Assembly: GCA_027858345.1 (NCBI GenBank)
Contig: JAQICX010000002.1
Coordinates: 1 to 58,748, forward strand
Direction of reading: 5' to 3'
From: Kiritimatiellia bacterium
Lineage (GTDB): Bacteria > Verrucomicrobiota > Kiritimatiellia > JAQICX01
Length of the DNA: 58,748 nucleotides
Shown: one piece after another, positions 51,156-58,748 of the stretch
How the letters are laid out: the number at the start of each line of letters is the position of its first letter
How positions within the stretch are numbered: position 1 is the first letter of the stretch
Translations under genes and position numbers: made by a program
Notes under the pieces: model-generated
Databases searched by the model: none
Told to the model about the DNA's origin: nothing
Seen by the model: only the letters and a program-made list of their open reading frames with translations

Positions 51156-51381
51156 TATCAGCCAATTAATTCTTATTTACCTGGATTATTAGTAAACTTT
51201 GTAGCGAAATAGCGTAGAGTGCTTAAAATCAATGAGATAGTGTAGAATAACAGATGTAGGTTTATAAACATAAATCAAATTTGTTATTCAAACTAATTCT
51301 TTGAATTTGAGTGCAATACACTGTTGCAGTAGATTTTTATGAATAATTCAGGTTAGCAACCCCTAATGTAATGGAAACAAT

Positions 51382-52329
51382 ATGACAGAAACTTTATCAG
51401 TTGTAATACCTGTTTTTAATGAAGAAGATAATCTTGATGAACTTATTAAAAGAACGCTGGCTGCATGTGACAAAACAGAGATACAATATGAGATTATTCT
51501 TGTTGACGATGGAAGCAAAGACAAATCTGTTGCTATCCTTGAAAAAGCATCAAATGAATTCCCTACAAAAGTCATTTCCGTTCTCCTAAACAGAAACTAT
51601 GGACAGCATGCAGCCGTTATGGCAGGACTGGAAGCTTCAAAAGGTTCAATTGTTGTTACTTTGGATGCAGATTTACAAAATCCTCCAGAAGAGATACCAA
51701 ACCTGGTGAATGAGGTTATCGAAAAAGGCGTGGATGTTGTAGGAACAATCAGAGAGAATCGTCAAGACTCAATTTTTAGAAAGCTTCCATCAGCAATGAT
51801 TAACAAAGCAGTTCAGAAAGCAACCGGTGTTGCAATGAGCGACTATGGTTGCATGCTCAGAGCCTACAGAAGAAACATTGTTGACGCAATGCTTCAATGT
51901 CATGAGAGAAGCACATTCATCCCAATTCTTGCCAACTCATTTGCAGCAAAAACAAGCGAAATCAAAGTTGCTCATGCAGAGAGAAGTGCTGGCGATTCAA
52001 AATATAACTTTATTAAACTAATTGCATTGCAGTTTGATTTGGTAACATGCATGACCACATTCCCTATCCGAATGCTAACATACATTGGAACATTCATTGC
52101 AATGCTTGGAACTCTATTTGGTGTTCTAATTATCATTTTAAGACTAATCCATGGAGCCGCATGGGCAGCAGAAGGTGTCTTCACACTATTTGCTATTCTA
52201 TTTATATTTGTCGGGTTACAATTCTTAGCAATGGGCTTGCTTGGGGAATATATTGGAAGAATCTATGAAGATGTCCGTGCAAGACCAAGATATTTCATAA
52301 GAGAAATAAAGGGAAAGACAACACTTTAA
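51382..52329 (+). CDS. arnC: Undecaprenyl-phosphate 4-deoxy-4-formamido-L-arabinose transferase-like glycosyltransferase (ArnC)
   Basis: [47 protein letters not shown], two C-terminal TM helices, [20 protein letters not shown]. Confidence 0.85.
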   Translation: MTETLSVVIPVFNEEDNLDELIKRTLAACDKTEIQYEIILVDDGSKDKSVAILEKASNEFPTKVISVLLNRNYGQHAAVMAGLEASKGSIVVTLDADLQNPPEEIPNLVNEVIEKGVDVVGTIRENRQDSIFRKLPSAMINKAVQKATGVAMSDYGCMLRAYRRNIVDAMLQCHERSTFIPILANSFAAKTSEIKVAHAERSAGDSKYNFIKLIALQFDLVTCMTTFPIRMLTYIGTFIAMLGTLFGVLIIILRLIHGAAWAAEGVFTLFAILFIFVGLQFLAMGLLGEYIGRIYEDVRARPRYFIREIKGKTTL

Positions 52330-52348
52330 AAGCTGGCTGACGCCAGCA

Positions 52349-52382
52349 GGTTAAGGTTAAGACTAAGGTTAAGGTCAAGGGC
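52349..52382 (+). repeat. 6-nt-period array (ggttaa)n
   Basis: ggttaa ggttaa gactaa ggttaa ggtcaa ggg. Confidence 0.75.
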
Positions 52383-52412
52383 GAAAAAACGACCAAATCT
52401 TAACGAGTTTTA

Positions 52413-52440
52413 GTCCAGAGTCCTGAGTCCTGAGTCCTAG
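52413..52440 (+). repeat. 7-nt-period array (gtcctga)n
   Basis: gtccaga gtcctga gtcctga gtccta. Confidence 0.8.
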
Positions 52441-52539
52441 ACGTGAAGATCCGTGTGAATCCGTGGCTAAAAACAGATTTGAAAAACAATTTAAGAAGAT
52501 TACACAAAATTAAAAATAAGAAATGACATAAGGAAAACA

Positions 52540-54534
52540 ATGAAAACTATAGTTTTTGCATATAATAACATTGGTTGCGTCGGCATTCAGTCACTAATTG
52601 AAAATGGATACGACATTCAAGCCGTCTTCACGCACACAGACTCTGCAAATGAAAACATCTGGTTTGAATCAGTTGCACAGGTTGCAGCAGCAAACAACAT
52701 ACCAGTATACGCTCCAGAAGATGCCAACCATCCAATATGGGTGCAGAAGATAAAAGAACTTGCACCAGACGTAATATTCTCATTTTACTACAGAAACATT
52801 CTCAAGCAGGACATCCTAGATATACCAACAGCAGGCGCATACAACCTGCACGGATCTCTACTACCAAAATATCGTGGTCGTTGTCCAATCAACTGGGTGC
52901 TTGTTAATGGAGAATCAGAAACAGGTGTTACACTTCACCACATGACAGCAAGACCAGACGACGGCGATATCGTTGCACAAAAAACAATTGCAATCGAAGA
53001 TGCTGACAATGCAAAATCTCTAAGTCTAAAAGCAACATGTGCAGCAAAAGAATTACTAAAAGAAATTTTACCTAAGATTGCAGATGGCACTGCACCAAAA
53101 ATGGCTCAAGATAGCTCAAAAGCATCATACTTTGGTGGCAGAAAACCAAAGGATGGCGAAATTAATTGGAACGATTCTGCTACAAAAATCAGAAACTTGG
53201 TTCGAGCTGTGACTCTTCCATGGCCAGGTGCATACACATTTATCGGTACCAACAAATGTTTTTTCTGGGATGTTGATGTTGTTGCAGATAACGAAGGCAA
53301 AACAGCTGGAACCGTTTTGAGTGCAGAGCCTTTAACCATTGCATGCGGTAAAGGAGCAATAAAAGTAAACTTTGCTCAATCAGAAACTGGCGTATATTCT
53401 ACCGGCAATCAATTTGCACAACAAATGAGTATCGTTGAAAATATGAAGTTCACATCTGACACATCAAAACTTAAAGAGAAAAATCGCAAGAAATCAGTTT
53501 TGATTCTTGGTGTTAACGGTTTTATCGGCAACGCACTTAGCGAAAGACTTCTTGCAAGCGGCAAATTTGAAGTTCATGGCATGGACTTACGTTCAAACAA
53601 CATAACCTCCCTACTTGATAGACCAGACTTCCATTTCTTTGAAGGTGACATCTCCATTCACAGAGAGTGGATTGAATATCATGTAAGAAAATGTGACATA
53701 ATTCTTCCTCTTGTTGCAATTGCCACACCAATTGAGTATACAAGAAATCCACTTAGAGTTTTTGCACTGGATTTTGAAGAAAATTTGAGAATTGTTCGCT
53801 ATTGCGCAAAATATAACAAACGAATTGTATTCCCATCAACATCTGAAGTTTATGGGCAATGTCCAGATGACGAATTTGATGAAGATCATTCTCAGTTAGT
53901 TACTGGACCAATCAGCAAGCAACGTTGGATCTATTCATGCAGCAAGCAGCTGCTTGACAGAGTTATTTGGGCATATGGAACAAAAGAAAATTTACCTTTC
54001 ACACTATTCAGACCATTCAACTGGATGGGACCAAAGCTTGACTCTCTTACATCAGCACGAATCGGCAGCTCAAGAGCAATCACACAGCTGATTCTTAATC
54101 TTGTTGAAGGTACACCAATCCAACTTATTGATGGTGGCGAACAAAAACGCTGCTTTACAGATGTTACAGACGGTATTGAATGTCTATACAGAATCATTGA
54201 AGACAAAGACAATGTATGTAACGGCAAAATTTTCAACATTGGTAATCCTGTTAATGAAGCAAGTATCAAAGAACTGGCAAATATGTTGCTTGATAAATTT
54301 GAAAAACATCCTTTGCGTTCAAAATTCCCTCCGTTTGCCGGCTGTGTGGAAAAAGAGAGCAAAGCGTACTACGGAAGTGGTTATCAGGATGTTCAGCATA
54401 GAAAACCAAGCATCAAAAATGCTCAGAAATATCTGAACTGGACTCCAAAACTTACAACTGAAGAATCTGTTGAAGAGACTCTTGACTACTTCCTTAAAGA
54501 AGCTGTTGAATCACACGAGTTTGAAACAAAATAG
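52540..54534 (+). CDS. arnA: Bifunctional UDP-Ara4N formyltransferase / UDP-glucuronate decarboxylase (ArnA)
   Basis: [45 protein letters not shown]; second domain [18 protein letters not shown]...STSEVYGQC...[15 protein letters not shown]...[11 protein letters not shown]. Confidence 0.92.
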   Translation: MKTIVFAYNNIGCVGIQSLIENGYDIQAVFTHTDSANENIWFESVAQVAAANNIPVYAPEDANHPIWVQKIKELAPDVIFSFYYRNILKQDILDIPTAGAYNLHGSLLPKYRGRCPINWVLVNGESETGVTLHHMTARPDDGDIVAQKTIAIEDADNAKSLSLKATCAAKELLKEILPKIADGTAPKMAQDSSKASYFGGRKPKDGEINWNDSATKIRNLVRAVTLPWPGAYTFIGTNKCFFWDVDVVADNEGKTAGTVLSAEPLTIACGKGAIKVNFAQSETGVYSTGNQFAQQMSIVENMKFTSDTSKLKEKNRKKSVLILGVNGFIGNALSERLLASGKFEVHGMDLRSNNITSLLDRPDFHFFEGDISIHREWIEYHVRKCDIILPLVAIATPIEYTRNPLRVFALDFEENLRIVRYCAKYNKRIVFPSTSEVYGQCPDDEFDEDHSQLVTGPISKQRWIYSCSKQLLDRVIWAYGTKENLPFTLFRPFNWMGPKLDSLTSARIGSSRAITQLILNLVEGTPIQLIDGGEQKRCFTDVTDGIECLYRIIEDKDNVCNGKIFNIGNPVNEASIKELANMLLDKFEKHPLRSKFPPFAGCVEKESKAYYGSGYQDVQHRKPSIKNAQKYLNWTPKLTTEESVEETLDYFLKEAVESHEFETK

Positions 54535-54552
54535 AGGCTGACATTGCCAGCA

Positions 54553-54584
54553 GTGGGAAGTAGGAAGTGATAAGTGTTAAGTTT
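54553..54584 (+). repeat. 7-nt-period array (gtgggaa)n
   Basis: gtgggaa gtaggaa gtgataa gtgttaa gttt. Confidence 0.8.
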
Positions 54585-54740
54585 CTCGTCCTACTTCGCT
54601 CTTCAACCTACGCTGGACGCTTCGCCCGTGGCGATGGTAGTCCTGCTGTCCAGTAGTCCCGTAGTCCAATATTAACCAAATGACTCAACAGCCATTAGAT
54701 TGTGGCTGAAAATAATTAAAAAAAACTTAAAGGGAAAAAA

Positions 54741-55058
54741 ATGTCAGAATTTAAAAATGTAACAATTGTAAAAGCTGCCAATGTCTATTCAGACGGCAAG
54801 GTAACAAGCAGAACAGTAATCTTTGAAGATGGAACAAAAAAGACACTTGGCATCATGTTGCCAGGCAACTATGAATTTGGAACAGCAGAAAAAGAGATAA
54901 TGGAAATCATGTCCGGCGAAATGGATATTCTATTACCAGGATGCTCTGATTGGCAGACAGTTGTCGGTCCTCAAACTTTTGAAGTTCCAGCAAACTCAAA
55001 ATTCAGTCTAAAAGTAAAAACAGTTTCAGACTACTGCTGCTCATACATCGCTCAGTAA
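54741..55058 (+). CDS. ppnP: Pyrimidine/purine nucleoside phosphorylase PpnP (DUF1255)
   Basis: [45 protein letters not shown]...[11 protein letters not shown]. Confidence 0.88.
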   Translation: MSEFKNVTIVKAANVYSDGKVTSRTVIFEDGTKKTLGIMLPGNYEFGTAEKEIMEIMSGEMDILLPGCSDWQTVVGPQTFEVPANSKFSLKVKTVSDYCCSYIAQ

Positions 55059-55123
55059 AACAAGAGACTTCTCCATGCTCTAGTATCTCTGTGCAAAAAC
55101 AAAAAAGTTAAAGGAAGCCCAAC

Positions 55124-56029
55124 ATGTCGGAAAGCATTACACACACAGCGGTCGTTGACGACTGCCTCAATTTTGTTTTAAACCAATCAGAAGAATTCTC
55201 TGGTGCTTTTTTCGAGGCTGCAGAAAAACTTAGACCATTTGCACAGCTTGGCGGAATTACCCGTCATGGCGACAAGCACAATCCAATGCTTTTGGAAAAA
55301 CTGAGAGAACAATACAAAAATGGTGAGTTTGACGACCACTGTCTTTCAAAACTTGCATTTGTAATTGGCTGGATGTCGCACAGAGCGGCCGATCGGCAGT
55401 TCAAACGCATATTCAGATCTGTTGATCCCGACTGCGAGTTTCGCCCAACCAACTGCTCGGTATATCATGATGCATATCTTTTCGGTGTTTCATATGACAA
55501 TGGAAACACATCTCCATACACTCCTGCAATACTGAACCCAGGCATGGAACCTGATGAAAACACAAAATTGGTTAATGTTGAAACGGTTGAGAAACTTTTT
55601 GACCAGATGTGGATTCGTATGCTGATACAAATGCACACTTTTATACCGGACGATGACGATATCGAGCCATGGCTTGATAACGTCTGCTCAAAACGTCAGA
55701 AAATCTATGTAGATCTAAACAGATATGCAGCAGCTTATGCAAATCCAGACAAGGATATGTACAAAAGATTCATCACAGACATAAATTTTTATGACGCCAA
55801 TGATAAACTTCTGGAAATTGCAGAAATTTTAAGACAGGATATAAATCAGAATAAATTTGAACTTGATGAACCTCAGAAAGTAGCTACCGAGCAATCTCAA
55901 TATGCACAGGCTCTCTCAAGAGCATTTAAGTACGTAAGAGCTGCAAACAGTTTCTTCAAATATGAAATTTCAATGGAAGAACTTGTTGAGATTCTAGACA
56001 TAGGAAAACCTGAGCTATCAAAGGTCTAA
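55124..56029 (+). CDS. Hypothetical protein, conserved-looking alpha-helical (possibly Zn-dependent phospholipase C-like)
   Basis: 301-aa ORF with ribosome-binding site; IGWMSHRAADRQFKRIFRSVDPDC and other His/Asp-rich helices. Confidence 0.6.
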   Translation: MSESITHTAVVDDCLNFVLNQSEEFSGAFFEAAEKLRPFAQLGGITRHGDKHNPMLLEKLREQYKNGEFDDHCLSKLAFVIGWMSHRAADRQFKRIFRSVDPDCEFRPTNCSVYHDAYLFGVSYDNGNTSPYTPAILNPGMEPDENTKLVNVETVEKLFDQMWIRMLIQMHTFIPDDDDIEPWLDNVCSKRQKIYVDLNRYAAAYANPDKDMYKRFITDINFYDANDKLLEIAEILRQDINQNKFELDEPQKVATEQSQYAQALSRAFKYVRAANSFFKYEISMEELVEILDIGKPELSKV

Positions 56030-56064
56030 TTTTGCTCCCCCCACCAATTTAGAGAAAGAGCAAA

Positions 56065-56178
56065 ATGAAAATAGTAATATTAGAACCGTTGGCAATATCC
56101 GATGAGGTTTTGAATAAATATATCACACAATTTACCGTTGCTGGTCATGAAGAGTCAAGTCCTGAAATGGTAAATTGA
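56065..56178 (+). pseudogene. N-terminal stub of a D-2-hydroxyacid dehydrogenase-like gene
   Basis: MKIVILEPLAISDEVLNKYITQFTVAGHEESSPEMVN; ends ~10 nt before a shell terminus (ctcaatttttcggttg). Confidence 0.5.
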
Positions 56179-56661
56179 TTTGCTCTCAATTTTTCGGTTG
56201 TAGATTCTTTATTCTATTAGCCACGGATAAACTTAGGGCGGCGTAGCCGCAACCAAAAGAATATTAACCACGGAAGACACCGAAAACACGGAAAATGTAA
56301 GAGTTTTGAACCACGAAAGGCACGAAAAACACGAAAATCGCTTTGCTCAAAAAGAATGCATCGCCATTGAAACTTTTGTTCTATTGCTTTTATAGAAAAA
56401 AGCAATAGTGCCAAAAGTTTATGGAACGATGCATGTTAGCAACTCTGATTACAGATGGCTAGCTCTGCTAGTCCCGTATGCGGGAAGCGGTAGCATGTAG
56501 CCACGGGTGTAAACCCGTGGAGATAAAATACAAGCAACGCTTGTACCTGCTCAGGGCAGTGTATGCCGTAATGAAATGAAGGCAAAACAGAAAAGTTGGA
56601 CACCGGTCTTTCCTTATATAAGGCGTTGCAAACAAAGATGTTATAAAGTCCATTAAAAATA

Positions 56662-56700
56662 ATCGACCATAAAAAACAAGAAGTTGAAGGGTTGTAGTAC
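56662..56700 (+). repeat. 39-nt repeat, copy 2
   Basis: Identical to 11491-11529. Confidence 0.85.
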
Positions 56701-56981
56701 AAAGGACACAAAGGGCGGAGATAGGAAGAATGGGACATATGGGACTTATGGGACCAATGTTGATTGCATCAGGGATATTCGTTACTATTGGTTTGCAGAT
56801 GGATATCCAATTACCTATGGGGCTAGCAACACTTTAAAGATAAGTACTAAAGAAGCTGGCACAGAAATCAGATGTATGGTCAAAGCTGTTGGTGCATGCA
56901 GCATGCCGGAAGGTGTGAGTGCGGAGAATGTTGAGTTGTTTAAGATGATTGCGCATGAGCTGGCGGCTGGCAGAGCCAGCA

Positions 56982-57013
56982 GTGCTAAGTGATAAGTAGG
57001 AAGTGATAAGTTT
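56982..57013 (+). repeat. 7-nt-period array (gtgataa)n
   Basis: gtgctaa gtgataa gtaggaa gtgataa gttt. Confidence 0.8.
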
Positions 57014-57139
57014 TCCGCGCCGAGGCGACGCGGCTAGGTGAGGAATGAGCTTCCGCTCATGTTGTTATGCCGAGCTGGAGCTCGGCGTTCCCAGAAGATG
57101 AACCAACGAATAAGCGTTTCAAGGAATCTCCCGCGCCGG

Positions 57140-57225
57140 GGCGACGCGGCTACAGCGTGGAAAGTGCAGTTTTAAGGTATATTGGATAATCAGCCCTGTA
57201 GCCGAGAGTGAAGGAAATGGGCTCG
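57140..57225 (+). repeat. CTACAG-core palindrome
   Basis: cggctacagcgtggaaagtgcagttttaaggtatattggataatcagccctgtagccgag. Confidence 0.6.
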
Positions 57226-57458
57226 GGGGATTGAAGTTTTAGAATGTCCAACATCAGCCTTCGCCATTCCGGACTTCGGTGCGACAGGGCAGAAGACTGG
57301 CAATGCTAAACGGCTATCGTTTTTGGTGCCGTCGTTTTTCCATCCGTCCTATTAGTCCCGTAGGTCCTATCGTGAAGAATGGGAGATATGGGATTAATGT
57401 GGTGACTGCGTCACCGAAGGATGATAGACTGTTCTTGCTGACCTTAAATTTATTCACT

Positions 57459-57703
57459 TTTTCCTTAACTTTTCGGTTGGAGATAAATTTGTGCGTTTGA
57501 GCCAACAAAATCAGACATTGATTCTTCGAAGGTTTCGTTTCTTGGAGATAAAATGGAAAAATGTTTTTCGGCGGTCAGCGACCGCCGCTACAGTATGAAA
57601 CGTGCAGTTTAACGGTTGATTGCAAAATTAAGCACCTGTAGCGTCGGTCGATGACCGATGGATATGCCGTCATACAATGATTCAAAAAAAAACCTCAATT
57701 TTT
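57459..57703 (+). repeat. Shell element S11 carrying CTACAG-core cargo, right end degraded
   Basis: ccttaacttttcggttggagataaatttgtgcgtttgagccaacaaaatc...ggcggtcagcgaccgccgctacag...ctgtagcgtcggtcgatgaccgatgg... Confidence 0.7.
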
Positions 57704-57783
57704 CAGGTGAAATTTTTGCAGTTGAATTTTTTGAGAGATAATGTTATCATAGTAAGTTAATTAATTTTAAGGAAGAATCTATA

Positions 57784-58473
57784 ATGAAAACATATATATT
57801 ACCATCTTTGCTTGCGGCAGATTTTGGAAATCTTGCAGGTGGAGCAGTTTTAGCAGAGAAGAGTGGGGCAGATGAATTACATCTTGATATTATGGATGGT
57901 CATTTTGTGCCAAACATAAGCATGGGGCCTGATGTTGTTCAGATGTCAACAAACACGATTTCTATACCACGCAATGTTCATCTTATGTTGACTTATCCAG
58001 ACAAATATGTTGAAAAATTTGCAGATGCCGGTGCATCTTCAATTCAGATTCATGTTGAAGCAGATTGCGATATAAAAGCTTGTCTGGAAGATATTAATCA
58101 ACGAGGTATTAAATCGGGGATAACAATTAATCCTGATACAGCTGCAGATGCAGTGTTTGAGTATTTGCCATTGGTTGATGAGGTTCTTTGTATGTCGGTT
58201 CATCCAGGATATGGTGGACAGTCATTTATGCCAAACGTTTTGCCAAAATTGAAAGCAATTAGGCTTAAGGCAAATGAGCTTGGACTGGATGATCTTAGAA
58301 TAATGGTTGACGGTGGAATTAATAGGGAAACGGCAGTTGAGTGTGCAAGAATGGGGGCAAATGCATTTGTTGCGGGGACATTTCTTTTTAAGTCAGATGA
58401 TATGGCTGAAGAGATTGAAAATTTAAGAAAATCTACAGAGTTAGATTATGGGAAAGGTTTACTCACTACGTAA
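57784..58473 (+). CDS. rpe: Ribulose-phosphate 3-epimerase
   Basis: ILPSLLAADFGNL, ELHLDIMDGHFVPNISMGPDVV, VHLMLTYPDKYV, CMSVHPGYGGQSFMPNVLPKL, MVDGGINRETA. Confidence 0.96.
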   Translation: MKTYILPSLLAADFGNLAGGAVLAEKSGADELHLDIMDGHFVPNISMGPDVVQMSTNTISIPRNVHLMLTYPDKYVEKFADAGASSIQIHVEADCDIKACLEDINQRGIKSGITINPDTAADAVFEYLPLVDEVLCMSVHPGYGGQSFMPNVLPKLKAIRLKANELGLDDLRIMVDGGINRETAVECARMGANAFVAGTFLFKSDDMAEEIENLRKSTELDYGKGLLTT

Positions 58474-58490
58474 GCACTTCGTTAAAAACT

Positions 58491-58525
58491 GTAAATGGTG
58501 AATAGTAAATTGTAAATGGTAAAAT
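58491..58525 (+). repeat. 7-nt-period array (gtaaatg)n
   Basis: gtaaatg gtgaata gtaaatt gtaaatg gtaaaat. Confidence 0.8.
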
Positions 58526-58569
58526 ACAGGAATTTGCTACGCTCATGTTCTGACTATGTCCGTGCCGGG

Positions 58570-58640
58570 GCGACACGGCTACAGTGTGAAAATTGCAGTT
58601 TAACCGTTGATTTTTAAATGAGCACTGTAGCCTAGAGCAT
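58570..58640 (+). repeat. CTACAG-core palindrome
   Basis: cggctacagtgtgaaaattgcagtttaaccgttgatttttaaatgagcactgtagcctag. Confidence 0.65.
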
Positions 58641-58748
58641 TGAACAAATGAAACGCTGTAAAGATTTTATTCGAGGACGACGTTGGGCTTAAAAAAAAAT
58701 CAAGTAATAGCAGGCCTATTGCGTATTTTTTTGAAAGATTCAACGGAA

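Overview
58.7 kb AT-rich bacterial chromosome segment. The gene content suggests a Lentisphaerota/Kiritimatiellota/other PVC-type Gram-negative, but this is inference only. It starts in a type III restriction-modification locus (RhuM-family protein, Res helicase/nuclease, decayed DUF1016/YhcG fragment) next to a compact wHTH + nucleotidyltransferase-like gene pair followed by two small membrane proteins. Further on are: carbohydrate genes (GH-like secreted proteins, GH78 rhamnosidase, UxaB/UxaA, RpiB, Rpe); an ABC exporter; a very large hybrid sensor kinase split by a single-base frameshift; three tRNAs (Pro, Lys, Phe); LpxL/HtrB-like acyltransferase; ComF; RsmB; an ArnB-ArnC-ArnA cluster; and PpnP.

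The most interesting protein locus is at about 9.5-12.4 kb. Two tandem small secreted 'GFIAGCCFGIR' proteins lie behind a Fur-box-like palindrome. They are followed by a gene fusing an N-terminal TPR-like exported domain to a YidD-like domain, with a perfect terminator hairpin embedded in its signal-peptide coding region, and then a TPR/membrane protein.

The most interesting non-coding signal is the intergenic DNA. It holds (i) asymmetric 'shell' repeats ending in TTAATTTTTCGGTTG...CAACCGAAAAATTAAGG that carry interchangeable palindromic cargos, including a natural empty site, nested insertions and a tandem fusion; (ii) a CTACAG...CTGTAG palindromic core with variable self-complementary arms; (iii) degenerate arrays of exact 7-nt period at operon ends; (iv) GCTGGC-GCCAGC hairpins abutting stop codons; and (v) a 39-nt conserved repeat. 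No transposase is visible in the window. All calls were made by eye, without database searches.
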